From positions 23,593,313 to 23,657,312 of the forward strand of contig NC_135254.1 of NCBI RefSeq assembly GCF_964204865.1: a stretch of 64,000 nt of DNA, written 5' to 3'. Of the stretch, positions 12,541 to 24,763 are shown piece after piece. The stretch is from Styela clava. Its lineage: Eukaryota; Chordata; Ascidiacea; Stolidobranchia; Styelidae. Below the pieces are notes generated by a model that saw only the letters and a list, made by a program, of their open reading frames with translations, was not told the origin of the DNA and ran no database searches. Position numbers and translations under genes: made by a program. The stretch's first letter is position 1. Each line of letters opens with the position of its first letter.

Positions 12541-13577
12541 CAGTGGCGGCGCGTGGTCATTTTGACAACCGGGGCAAGCTACTGCGGGACCAAGTCACCC
12601 CCATCTACGGGGACAAGATGAGCGCTCATCATTTTATGAGTATAAAAACCATTCTATCGGTAACAACCAATCGGCAAAAGCGACAATTTTTAACGATAAG
12701 AAAGTGTCTTTAAAACCGGTCCAAGTCAAGGGATTAATAAATATAGAAATAGTTTATTTTGAAACCTCTTTCAGAAGGAAAGGCAATATTTACCCAGATA
12801 AATACAATGACATATTAACAGAAACTTCGGGAAAGCAGACAAAACCTAAAATAAGGTTTAAAACGTTACTATGAAGAAAGGAAAGTTAATGCAAAGATAA
12901 GGACATGCGTCGCTCACTCATAGATATATATGCTGCTGAATGTTCGCTCTGCGTCGGCGGAAGAAATAGGCGTCGTCAAAATGATGTCCAGAAATTTTGC
13001 AGACGCCGCAAAGGTAGTTACTAGAGTGTTATCTATGAGGAACCCATAGAGCGCGCAAGTTGATGTGATGTTCAAAAAAGTTTGATTGGTGTATATACAT
13101 CGCAATTCATTTTCCAATTTACCCGAAAATCGAAAGCAAATGGACTAAAGGTCTCTAACTGATTCAAATAGCGAAACAAGCGACAAAAACGAAGGCGAGG
13201 AAACTATCAACTCTTCAAGCAACCAACGAACGAGAAGGAATGCGTGAATATGTCAACACGTTGTTGTAAGAAACGTCGGCATTGTGTCGTCATAATTTCG
13301 GGGCTAGCCCCGATGATTTAGTAAAACAAACGAGACAAACGCGGCGAGTGGAAGATAAAAGAATACGATATACAATGAGCAACCGGGGCAAAATCGGCGT
13401 CGCCCAGTCGACGTTCGGCGAAGGCTTTGCGAGCGAAAAATGAACCATGTCGAGAGAATATGGCTAGTGTAGACAGTCTGTGCAACCGATATTGAGGTAT
13501 TTTTCGAATATTTTTTATTATACCGAAAAAACAACCGGGGCATTGCCCCGGTTTGCCCTATTGACGCGCCGCCACTG
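12541..13577 (-). mobile_element. hAT-type DNA transposon nested inside the previous one
   Basis: Terminal inverted repeats CAGTGGCGGCGCGT (12541) and ACGCGCCGCCACTG (to 13577) are flanked by a perfect 8-bp duplication ATAAAATC (12533-12540 and 13578-13585). It is a deletion derivative: on the minus strand only a remnant of the hAT C-terminal dimerisation domain remains (see 12917-13117). Confidence 0.85.
12917..13117 (-). pseudogene. Remnant of hAT transposase C-terminal (hATC) domain
   Basis: The minus-strand frame ends in PISSADAERTFSSI, the characteristic motif of the hAT-family dimerisation domain (P-x-S-S-A-x-A-E-R-x-F-S). The rest of the transposase is missing and the frame has been disrupted, so no active enzyme is made from here. 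The orientation suggests the nested element is read on the minus strand. Confidence 0.65.
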
Positions 13578-14669
13578 ATAAAATCAAATGTTCAATCAAA
13601 CATCAATCAATACTCAGACTAGAGACAGAAGGTTTACAGGCATTGTGACCTTTCTTATTAATGTGAGGCCTGGTTTTCAATATTGATAACTACAAAAACG
13701 AAATATCGAAGTAGGCTGTATGAAACACGTTACATGTGTCGGTGTCGACCATATCTTCAATATTGGAACAGTTAATGGCCAGCCAATAAATACAGATCTC
13801 GCATTAAATAGCATGGCTTTCGTTTTTCAGTATATTGTCAAGATGTCAACATAAGTTTCCTAACGCGTAAAATTTATTGCATAAGCTTAGTTCGTTCGTA
13901 TAAAAGGTGGTCCGCCAGAAGTTTCGTCAGGCTTTACTGGTCCGTCACCAAAAAAAGCCGACCACTGCTCAGAGCGGTGGTGACCAAAGCGTCATTTCTC
14001 GCTATAACAGACAAAATATTTAATATGAATTGGCTATGTTAGTGATGTTGGCTACATTTTTGTCGCACTTCGATCTGATAGTTTTCATATTTATCGTAAA
14101 GTCTGCGTAAATGAATTTGATGAATGTGTTTCCCCCCTTATCATAGGAAATTGCATCTGCTTTTGGTAAGTAATAGTAAAATGCTTAATTTTAATAGTGT
14201 GATTTACAGCGTTGACTTTGGTAATTATAATTACAAAATGGACTGGCTACTACGGGGCCAGTGAATTGATCCAAATATTCAAACATTCGCTTTGAATACT
14301 CAAAAATGAGCGCGACCTCCGTCTACATCTGGCGAGATCGAAACGCATGTGCTAGGCTAAAGAAAGTGATTTTATCAGTCAACTCCGATACGATTCCTCG
14401 AAAAAATGACGTTCCTCTTCAGAAGACTTATGACATGAGCGCGTCTAGCGAAGAAGAAAATTAATATCCACAATACAAAGTGCAACACGGTGCTGGAATT
14501 CACAACAAAATAAAATAGCTATATATTAGTAACCAGTATATATTAGTTTCCGCGTCGTGACTCGTGACTGCTTTTACAGCATGGTAAAAACATAAAGTAC
14601 TGATACTGTTTAGGAATACTGATGAGCTTTATACGTCGATCGCGATTTTGTATAGACATTAATTATTTT

Positions 14670-15290
14670 TAAAGTCTAACCAGCTATTTATTATGACAAC
14701 TTGTATTGTTCTGTATATTTATGCATACCAAACCAGCTATTTAACTTTCAATGTTCCAAATATTGTCTCAACTAATTGCACATACCAAACTAGATATTTA
14801 TTATCGAAACTTATATTGTTGTCACAATTGAACTTCAATATTCCAAGTATAGTCTCAACAATTTGCTTTGTATGTACTTCTCTATATTTATGCATACCAA
14901 ACCAGCAAATTATTATTGAAACTTATATTTTTGGTACAAATGAACTTTCAATGTTTCAAATATTGTCCTAACTATTTATATGTAGCCTACCTTTTGCATC
15001 TATGCGTACCAAACCAGCTATTTAACTTTCAATGTTCTAAATATTGTCTCAGCTAATTGCCTTTGTATTTACTTCTTTACATTTATGCATTCCAAACCTG
15101 CTATTTATTATGACTACTTATATCGTTCTAATATTTATTGCATGCCTAACCAGCTAGTCTGTACTACTTTATACCTATATACTTATACATATGTATGCAT
15201 TCCAAATTAGCTCTTATTAAAACTTGTGTTGTTGTTATTAGAATTGAATCTGCAATGTTCTAAATATTGTTTTGATAATTTACTTTTTTA
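14670..15290. repeat. Diverged tandem repeat with CATACCAAACCAGCTATTTA units
   Basis: The string (CA)TACCAAACCAGCTATTTA recurs with substitutions at about 14727, 14783, 14895, 15008, 15090 and 15147. In between come repeats of TTCAATGTTCCAAATATTGTCTCAAC. Spacing is about 55 or 110 bp. Open frames through it only reflect the repeat. Confidence 0.7.
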
Positions 15291-15299
15291 ATTGATGCT

Positions 15300-17320
15300 C
15301 AATCAGTATAGCTTAATTGCATTCAGTGGTTAAAGACTATTCTATCAATTAATACCTATCTAAATTTTGTATTATGAAAATGATAGGAATACTCATTTTT
15401 CCTTGATCATTATAGAAAATACATGTGACTGTCTCCAACTCAATTAAGTGGCTATTCATTCCCAATAAATATGTATTTCAAACCTGTGCTTAGCTATTTC
15501 ATGAGCTTGATAGTTTTTTTTTAATTTATTACTTACGATATATTAGTTTAATTTAGTTATATTGGGCAACTCAATGAGGAGTTGTTGTATCATGGTGTAT
15601 TTAAAGCTCATTTGTAAGGGGACTATAAAATAGTCACCCAAGCTCCTAAATTTTCTTGGAGGAGATTATGACTTTATTTCCGCCTCACTTTTTCATACTT
15701 CAGTCTATGACTCTATGTTCTCAAATCTGTATATTTGTGATAATCGTTCAAGTGTCACAATTGTTCATATTGGATTGAATTTCTTATTTTTGTCTATACA
15801 ACTCAATCATCATTCATAACAGTCCTTCTCATAATCACTTTTATAGTCACTTGGCTATGCAAATTATAGTCCAAATGTGGCATTGAGAGATGCCCATAAA
15901 ATATATTTCCACCTTATAGTACATGGGAATTGGTCAATAGGATCAAATGTATTGTCCTGATAGGGCCAAATATTTCCTATTCATGGCTTGCCACTTCCTT
16001 ATTTGTATTAGATGGAATATAAATGTTTTTATTAACACCCAAATCTATAAAATTTGGGCAATTACTACTCGAACTCCAAATAACTATTTGTCTTTTAAGA
16101 ACAGACAAACCCCTTGGTCGAGTTTCCCTTTTTTTCCCAAAGATACAAAATTCTAGAATTTATAACCGCTTTATAATAATAAGTATTTTTACTGTGAACT
16201 TATTTCAATTGGTGCGAACATGGTGGGAGCTGACTCTGATGACCGCATGGTCGTATCGCTCCCTCCAGTTCATACTGGAGAAACGTTATTCCTATTACTT
16301 TATATTTATTTTATTATCATTGTATTTGTTTTTTCTGGTTGACAAATAATAAATCTCTCTCTATCTCTAATAGGCTCTAGAACAGTATTTCTTAACCTTG
16401 AACAAATACAACCAGGGGCGCAAACTTGCATTTTATTATTTTATATGATGAGAGCTAATTTTGCTCAGGGTTTTTTATATACAAAATATAACCGTCTCCA
16501 ATTAATAGAGTTTGAATTTGTCACAGGTTTAGTAATTAGGTTTGTGTTTAAAAGGGACATGTATAATCAAACGTGACATGATCAACCTAATGGGTGCTCA
16601 TTTGGTGATAACGACATAAACTGAAACAAGAGAAGAACTCATTGCGCAAAGTTATTCGAACAAATCCTTTGTTGACACATTTCACAAATAAATCTTAGAT
16701 ATCAATAAACTATACCGAAATGACCACTATTGTGGCACAATAGCTAAGGCCTCAAAAGATTTGCCGGCAGGAAGATAACTGAATATATATAGGCTGGGCA
16801 ACTAGAAAAAGCAAAATAACCAAATATGAAATGAAATTCCAGCCTTCTATATAAGAAATGACATTTTGAAAGCGCTGATGAGAGTCAAGTCATCCATTGC
16901 CCATACTTGGAATAGCAGTCAAATGCGGGGATGAAAGCACTGCCTATTGTTGTGCAAAAATTAATTCACGATATTACTCAGCAAATGTCATGAGAACCAA
17001 GTTTAGTTATTCCTTTTGCAGTGAGCTACACTTTGGTCTCATTTGTCTATATTATCTACGTCATTATTACATTATTTTTCTTTGTGTTGTAGGCGAATCA
17101 CTGATTTTATTGCCAAGCGACAATGGACTGCATCCGTTACGGTGGTCCGATTAGGTCTGGGAATAATTAGTGACTAAAATTATTTTGCATGTTCTTGTGT
17201 TTAGGATAAGATGTGTTTTTATTTTCTTAAAGCCATAATTTTGGGTATATATAATAAATAAACTGTCACAACAATTTAGAAAACTAAAATCCTAAGTATC
17301 GATGCATCCATCAATCCAGC
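15300..17320. other. Intergenic DNA, no gene recognised
   Basis: Short open frames only. Around 16340-16375 a run of TCTCTCTCTATCTCTAATAGG follows AATAAA and resembles the 3' tail of a decayed retroelement, but I cannot name it. Confidence 0.4.
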
Positions 17321-17327
17321 GAGACAT

Positions 17328-17867
17328 GACCTGACCAAGTGCGACAAAAGAATGGAAGCACCGGCGAAAAAAAAACATTCGAGAACTACATGTAACGTAG
17401 CGGGGTTTTTAGGCGATAGCGTTCGACGGTGATATACTGTGTAGAAAAGACCGTCTACTTCCTCGCTAAACGACAGCTTGATTGACTTTTGAATACTGGC
17501 AAATACTCGGCTATTCTGTTGCCCCAGTCCACAGGTTCACACGATAAACAGTCGAGAAATATTCACGGTGCACTTTTGTATTCAACGCTAGGATACGACC
17601 TGACCAAGTGCGACAAAAGAATGGAAGCACCAGCGAAAAAAAACATTCGAGAACTACATGTAACGTAGCGGGGTTTTTAGGCGATAGCGTTCGACGGTGA
17701 TATACTGTGTAGAAAAGACCGTCTACTTCCTGGCTAAACGACAGCTTAATTGACTTTTGAATACTGGCAAATACTCGGCTATTCTGTTGCCCCAGTCCAC
17801 AGGTTCACACGATAAACAGTCGAGAAATATTCACGGTGCACTTTTGTATTCAACGCTAGGATACGAT
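17328..17867. repeat. Near-perfect 269-bp tandem duplication
   Basis: The sequence starting GACCTGACCAAGTGCGACAA at 17328 starts again at 17597. The two units differ by only a few changes (length of an A run, single substitutions such as CTCGC/CTGGC). High identity implies a very recent duplication or an assembly artefact. Confidence 0.85.
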
Positions 17868-18674
17868 ACCCAGCCATCAAGGTCAGAGAACAGAAAAGAC
17901 TAGTGTGCCCGATGCAACAGACACGACTTTAAAAAAAAAGAACAAGTAATCAAAAACACGTGGCAACACAACAAATGCGCAACACATAAGCGCCACACAG
18001 TGGAATGAACATACATTGGTGAATTAGAGATGAATGTTTATGGATATATTGAAGATGTGGGCACTTATAAATAGTAAACTATGAAAGTGCTTGTATAGCC
18101 ACGGACCACGGCGTCTTGAAAAAGTTGTGAATGATCGTGATATGAACCGGCGTCGATAAGTAGGGATTTGTTCTAAAAGAATTGTTTCAATACAATTGTT
18201 TTTTTTGTAAATAGATTAAAGAAAAATGGATGTAAGCGCTTCTTATTTGCAATAAATCGTTCAAAACGCCACAAATATCGGTAGGGCTCGTGCACACCTT
18301 CTCAAGCTGTAGTTCAGTGGTTGGCGCAGTAAGACGCAACCAACGACAACGGACGCAACCGATAAGCCATTACGCGAACGACAGTGGCGTAGCATTCACC
18401 CCCGCGGTCGCGGATGGGGCACAGTGCAGCGGGGCCCCAAGCGGTTAGAATTTAGAAATTTAGGCCCCAAAACCAAAAGCTGCATTGCAAAACCAGTAAT
18501 GCACATCTTATAATGTTGATGTCAGTTCTGCTCAGATCGTTTTGTTACGTAACAATACCTGGGAGTCGTCGATTTTCGGCTTCATGTGGTTTGAAACTCT
18601 TCAGCATTTGGGGTGGAATCTGTCAACTGAAAGCTCAACATCATTTTCGAGTTGTGGATTCAAGAACAACTGAG

Positions 18675-19632
18675 ATGTCGTCTACTACAAAATCATGCGA
18701 TGTTCCTCCAAACCCCCCAAAGCGTAAAAGTCCCACCGACCGTCAAGTTGCCAGTTCTTCAACAATGGCTGACATAACCGATCAAAACATCTCCAACCTA
18801 GTCTCTGTACTCGAGAGCACTATTCTTAAGACCCTGCGACTGGAAATACCAGCATTAATTGAACAACATATCGAAAAATTAGCTATCAACACCTACTAGT
18901 AAATGCATCCAGGAATCTCTAGATGAGTCAATGAGGCAAGTTAAGACCCAGTTATCCTCGATCAGTGTTATCAAAGGAGAAGTTGGGGAGATAAAATCAA
19001 GCCAAGTCTTTATTGCAAAAAAATTCGATGAATTGAGTGCCAATTACAATGAACTCAATACAATTACAGCCAAAAACAACAAAAGAATTCGCCAACTGGA
19101 AAGAATTGTAGAAGATCTCGAAGAGGAGGTTGATATTCTTACAGAACGACAAAACGACCAAGAGCGAAGGTCAAGACTCAATAACTTAGAGTTCCATAAT
19201 ATACCATACACAGAAAAAGAAGATTGTGAAAATAAAATCATGAAAATAGCAGCTCGACTCAATATATCGCTACAACCTTTAGACATCTCAAATTGCCACC
19301 GAATGTCGAAAGCTAACACTAAAAAACCTTCACCAATTATTGTCCAATTTGTAAATAGGAAAACCAGGTATCAAATATTGAAAAACCGTCGCCATCTTAA
19401 ATCAGCAAACTTTCATGAAGATTTTCCACAATTCTCAAGATCCACCACAATTTTCGTTGTCGAAAACCTCAGCGACTACAGCAAGGACCTATTCTTCAAG
19501 GCGAAAGATCTGAAAAATAAGTGCGGATACAAATATCTATGGACGCACAATGTAAAGGTACTAATAAGAAAGAACACAATGACTGCTACCATACATATTG
19601 AGAGTGATGCTTACCTTTCATTAATCAAGTAG
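18675..19632 (+). pseudogene. LINE ORF1 (coiled-coil RNA-binding protein), frameshifted
   Basis: The first part (18675-18899) is basic and Ser/Pro-rich and ends at TAG. The reading continues in another frame from about 18890, so one single-base shift splits the protein. The second part has a leucine/glutamate coiled coil followed by RRSRLNNLEFHNIPY, the start of the RNA-binding region seen in many LINE ORF1 proteins. ORF1p normally coats the element RNA. The ATG at 18675 fits the basic start, but an upstream start at 18513 is also open. Confidence 0.7.
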
Positions 19633-19648
19633 GTCACTTAAACATAAT

Positions 19649-22600
19649 TTGTACACTTTACAATGTATTCTTCTAATTTATGTTTTCCTAAATATGGCTA
19701 CTTGTCTTATATCACATTGCAATTATCTTTTGTCATCTTTAATGGCCAATTCTAGTAACTCTCAATTAGTTTTTTCCAGTGATGTCACAATGTGCAGTAA
19801 TATAGAAGTTCATAATTTAAAGTCTATCCAATCTTTATCTGACTTAATAATTTTCCATGTAAATATTCGATCCCTACAAAAAAATATTGATGACTTGATA
19901 ACTCTTTTAAACAATTTTCCATCCCCTCCCCATATAGTAGCAATAAGCGAGTCAAAATTATCAAGTGACAATGTTTCTAATATTAATATGGATGGGTATA
20001 GTTTCATACACATGCCTTCTACCACCAAAGCCGGTGGTGCTGGTGCTTTTATCCGTGACGACCTTACCTATAATGAAATTTCAATTTATAATCTTAATTA
20101 CCCGAACTGTGAGAATGTATGGTTCAAAATCACTTTGGCCAGTACTGACAATAAATTAATCGTTGGTGTGATATATAGACACCCTCGAAATGATGTTCCT
20201 CATTTTACTGACATGTGGGAAACTTCTCTCGCTAAATTGGCAAACAAACAATTTTTGATAATTGGAGATTTTAACATCAACTTACTTTTAACACCTAGTA
20301 ACGCTCATATTGCAAATTATGCCAATATGCTCATTTCACACAATGCCACATCCCTAATCACTGACCCAACTAGAGTTAGCCGTACATCAGCAACTCTCAT
20401 TGATCATGTATATACAAATATCAGAAACCTAAAAATAGATTCCCACATAGTTCTGTCAGACATCACAGACCATTTTCCGATCATGTGCTGTCTGAGAGGC
20501 ATCAAACCATCATACACATACAATCGCAGAATGTCAAGGGACATGTCAACATTCTCAATCGATTGCTTTCGTAGTGATGCAGAGGTAATTTTTGCTAATC
20601 AATTCGCTGGAATTAATTTAAATATCCAAAATTTTAATAGTGTTTTTGACGACTTTATAAAGTCATTTGTTCACCTAATTGATCGCCATGCCCCACTTCG
20701 ACCACTTTCTTGACGTCAGAAAAGGTTACAATCAAAACCATGGTTAACCAAAGGGCTAAACGCTTGTATTCGACACAAAAATAAAATGTTTAAAACTCAC
20801 TTCTTGAAAGGTAACAGTTCCCAGAGCTCTTACTTTAAACAATATAGAAATATTTTGTCAAGAACCATAGATAAAGCTAAACAAATCTATTATCAAAATC
20901 TTATTGCTACAACCAAAGGTAATCCCAGGTCAACATGGCAAATAGTTGGCCAAATCACAAATGCAAAAAAGAAATTGAAGCATAAAATTGATGAAATTAA
21001 TACTGAAAACGGTTGTATAACTAGAGATGAACTTTTAATCGCAACAGAATTTAACAAATACTTCTCAACAATTGGGTCCAGCCTGGCTGATAAGTTTTCC
21101 AATGATACAGCTAACTTCGAACCTTTTCTCCGCAATCGTGTGAGCCAATCCATCTTTTTGAGCTCATCCACCGCGAATGAAATTTTAATCGAAATACAAA
21201 ATTCTTAACGACAGGAAGGCTGTAGGACCAGACAACATCCCAGCGCGCTTCATCAAATTAGTTGCGGATATAATTGCCCCTTGTCTCTCAAGATTCTTCA
21301 ATTCCTCGCTGATACTTGGAATCTTTCCTTCATCTCTCAAAACCGCCCGGGTTATTCCTCTTTTCAAATCTGGAAATAAAAAATTAATTTCAAATTATAG
21401 ACCAATATCAATCCTCTCAGCAATTGATAAAATGTTTGAGCGTTTGTTACATAAAAGACTCGCAAATTTTTTAACTAAATATGATGTAATAAATAAATAT
21501 CAATTCGGGTTTCAGAGCAATTATTCTACATCACATGCCATTTTAGATACAGTAGCATATATCTATGATAAATTGGAAAGAAAGGAGTATGTCAGTGCAA
21601 CTTTTCTAGATCTAAAGAAAGCTTTCGATACTGTGAATCGTGACATCCTGATTTCTAATTTGAGGCATTATGGTATACGGGGAATTGCAAGCAAACTCAT
21701 TTCTAGTTATTTGAATAATAGATCTCAATATGTTCAAGTGGGATCATACTGTTCTTCTCCCTTACCGGTGACGCACAGAGTTCCTCAAGGTAGCTGTTTG
21801 GGTCCTCTCCTTTTTCTCGTATATATTAACGACATAACTTATTGCTCTTCATTATTTTCCAAATTGTTCGCTGACGATACTAATCTCCTTGACAGCGACA
21901 AATCTTGTGCAGTTCTTCAGTTGAGAGTAAATACTGAAATTGCAAAAGTGTCAAGTTGGATGAAAGCCAATAAATTAACACTAAACATTGAAAAATCAAA
22001 ATCTATGTTAATATCTCCATACCAATGCAAATCGAAAAATGTTTTGGAAATCCAAATTGATAATAAAAAATTGGAAAATGTCCATTCCTTTAAATATCTT
22101 GGTATATACATTGATAGTAAAATGAAGTGGGATATTCACTTGTCCAACCTGGCCGTTAAATTATCCAAGTCTGTTGGAATGCTATACAAGCTTAGAAGAT
22201 ACACATCGCTTACCACCTTACGCATGATTTACTATTCCTTATTTCAAAGCCATATCCAGTATGGCATAATTGCTTGGGGTTCAGCTGATAAAACCTTATT
22301 ACACCGCATTGAAATTATTCAGAACCGAGCATTTCGTGCAATTTCTGCTGCCAGTTATATTTCACGACTTGGTCCTATTTATCATAGTCTTAAAATTATT
22401 AAATTAGCAGATATTTATGAAATTGAGGTATTGAAAATAATGCACCAACATCACTGCAAAAAACTCCCTTCTGCTTTCACCAACTATTTTTAAAAACAGA
22501 GCAACGTTCACTCTTATGAAACGCGTTCCTCTGTCGGGTGCTCATATTATGTAAATCGCTTCAGCACCAAACGAACTCAAAACTCGATCAAATTCGTTGG

Positions 22601-22690
22601 TGTTAAATTGTGGAATAACCTCCCTAATAACATTCGATCCAGTAGTTATAATTCTTACAAACATGATAACATTACCGTACCTTCTGTTGT
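19649..22690 (+). pseudogene. LINE ORF2: endonuclease and reverse transcriptase, broken
   Basis: The endonuclease part (19649-20713) shows FHVNIRSL, VAISESKL, IIGDFNINLL and SDITDHFPI, the catalytic blocks of the apurinic-type family. A TGA at 20711-20713 interrupts it; the same frame resumes to 21208. After a frameshift near 21195 the reverse transcriptase follows: DRKAVGPDNIPARF, SNYRPISIL, FLDLKKAFDTVN, HRVPQGSCLGPLLFL and FADDTNLL, with the catalytic Asp pair intact. A stop at 22491-22493 coincides with another frameshift, after which HSYETRSS and LWNNLPNNIRSSS, the usual LINE C-terminal block, continue to about 22690. At least three lesions make it inactive. Confidence 0.88.
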
Positions 22691-22819
22691 TTTCTATATC
22701 CATCCATCTTTTTGAAACTTGCCATTTTCTTCTGTCTGCATATTGTGTCCTGGTATTTCCTTACTATTTTCAGCCCAGTGCAATCGACACGAAGTATGCA
22801 GATCTCATAATTCATTCTG

Positions 22820-23720
22820 CACTAATCTGTGTGGGTACGCCCAACGGCCAGCAACCAACTTGCCTAATGTTAAACAAGTTCATGGACGCCATCTTGTGCC
22901 ATATTTGGGAAACGCGAAACAATGGAGTCTTATGGGATATTTTCGTCGTGTTGTTGTACCGAATCGAATAAGTCCGTTGTTATAAGGGCTAGAATGAAAC
23001 TGAAGGGTGGATTTTGAACTTTAAGATATATGCTATCTGAATATATAACGCAATTGGGAATACAAAACTATCTAATGCGTTAAATTTGACCACAAACACA
23101 GCGTAGAACCATTTTTGGTCATTTTATCAAAGATTTTATAGTGATACGCCAATTTGAGGCTGTAAAATGTCACCGCAACAATCCTACAATGTCATTTGTT
23201 CTTCTAGCGCAGCTTGGAGCTCAGCAGTAGGGCATTATGAAGCTTGACATACGAAATATGTTAACCAGAAAATAAAAACGGCCATTGAAGCAAGTTGGGT
23301 CGGCCGGTAATTTTGACGAATAAATACAACTTTTCATCTGTGACGTCATAAGGAACGCCATTGTCAAATGGTTAATTATGACGATTAGAATGGTCAATTT
23401 ACTTCGGAAGCAACTCGGAACCGGTATACTTGTCTTCAAAGACAATGTAATGTACTATAAATGTAATTTGGCCAACATGAAAATATATAAGCATGTACGG
23501 CTAAGATTCTGCTTCAAAACGCGACCTTCAAAATTTTTCTACCTAAAATATTAGTGAAAATAATAGGTATGTTTTAATAATTGTGTTGGAACTTCTCATA
23601 AGGCGCCGTGTTAAACTGCCGAGAACAATAGGCACAAGATGGCGTCCATTGTCTTAGCGTTGCCTCGCTTATATTATATATACGCTTTGGGTACGCCATC
23701 TGTGCTCCGTACTCAACGAG
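22820..23720. mobile_element. Probable foldback or MITE insertion in the LINE 3' region
   Basis: A 19-bp string starting ATGGACGCCATC at 22882 recurs as its reverse complement at 23631-23649, with weaker inverted similarity for about 50 bp on each side. The LINE coding part ends at about 22690 and its 3' tail is at 24297, so this block probably inserted between them. No target duplication was found by eye. Confidence 0.4.
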
Positions 23721-24763
23721 GCATAACCATTTTATAGATGTCGCTGTTGCATCCGTCATGACATTCCGTGGTGTATTTTCGATTTGTTGATGTTTTTTAT
23801 CTGTCTTGTGTTTTATTTAAAAGTAATCTTTTTTTATTCCAAAGTCATTGTGGCATTCCGTGGTTTATTTCGCATGTTTTGCCGCTCTTTTTCTTGTATG
23901 ATTATAGCCTATTTCATGTTTGTTAATCATTCCACAGGGATTGTGGCATCCCGTAGTTACTCAGGTTTTTTCTTGTTGTTTTTCATTTTTCGAATGATTG
24001 TGTCCAATTAAGCCAATGTGTAATATTGAGTTCTATTTATTTTTTTGTCTTTTTGTATGATCGTGTTAATTTATTAAGTTAATGTGTAATATTGAGTGTC
24101 CCGTTTCTTATATTTGCTGCTTAATTTCAGCTACAAGGTGTCGCTGACTAGATGACTCTATGAGTCTTTTCGCGACTCCGCGTCAACTGCAACAAGCCGA
24201 TATCCATTTGACATTTTGTTACGTTATATTATTTATTCATTTTTCATATCGCGCATTGTTTTTTGCATGACGAAAATAAATATCTGAATCTGAATCTCTT
24301 TCGTCATAATGAACTATCATTGCTACCGCCGAACTATTGTGACGTCACAAAGGCAAAATAACCTCGGCTATGGATTTTCAAGTTTTTGCATCTCAGATTC
24401 TAGTTTAGCGCTTATAAATTTGAATTTATACTACAATTGGAAGGCGGGCACCTGTGACTGATATTCACTGTCTGAGTCCAATTCACCTTGGTTGGCTATA
24501 TGCTATATAAGGGTACATTGCTGTTTTATTCTTTATATTTAATCTTAGTTTTATTTCGGTGGGTGTACAGACCGTGTTATAGTGATAGAATATATATTTT
24601 TAAACATAAAAAATAATGTAATTGAAACAGATTAGCTATTTTGGGGATTATACATCGTAGATACTAAGAATTACATTCGTTGTTTGATTTTCAGGACTGG
24701 TGCATATAGTCAAGTTGCAAAAATGCGTATGTCCCCAAGTCATGGACACATTGCTGCCTAAGT

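Larger units (their letters stand above)
12228..13967. mobile_element. hAT-type DNA transposon (outer, non-autonomous)
   Basis: The ends are inverted: CAGTGGTCGGCAACC at 12228 and GCCGACCACTG ending at 13967. The flanks are CTCAGTGC (12220-12227) and CTCAGAGC (13968-13975), an 8-bp target duplication with one mismatch, as expected for hAT elements. No intact transposase. It is interrupted by a second hAT element at 12541-13577. Confidence 0.72.
18380..24297 (+). mobile_element. Degenerate CR1/L2-like LINE retrotransposon
   Basis: Two open reading frames in the order typical of non-LTR elements: ORF1 with coiled coil, then ORF2 with apurinic-type endonuclease and reverse transcriptase. There is no terminal poly(A); the 3' end is a short tandem repeat (ATCTGAATCTGAATC), as in CR1/L2-type LINEs. 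ORF1 has a frameshift and ORF2 has a stop and two or more frameshifts, so the copy is dead. A second, 5'-truncated copy with the same 3' end lies at 49680-50076. The exact 5' end is uncertain. Confidence 0.85.

Noticed and set aside
13304-13543. 79-residue minus-strand frame
   Set aside because: It lies at the end of the nested hAT element, upstream of the terminal repeat, and resembles no transposase domain.
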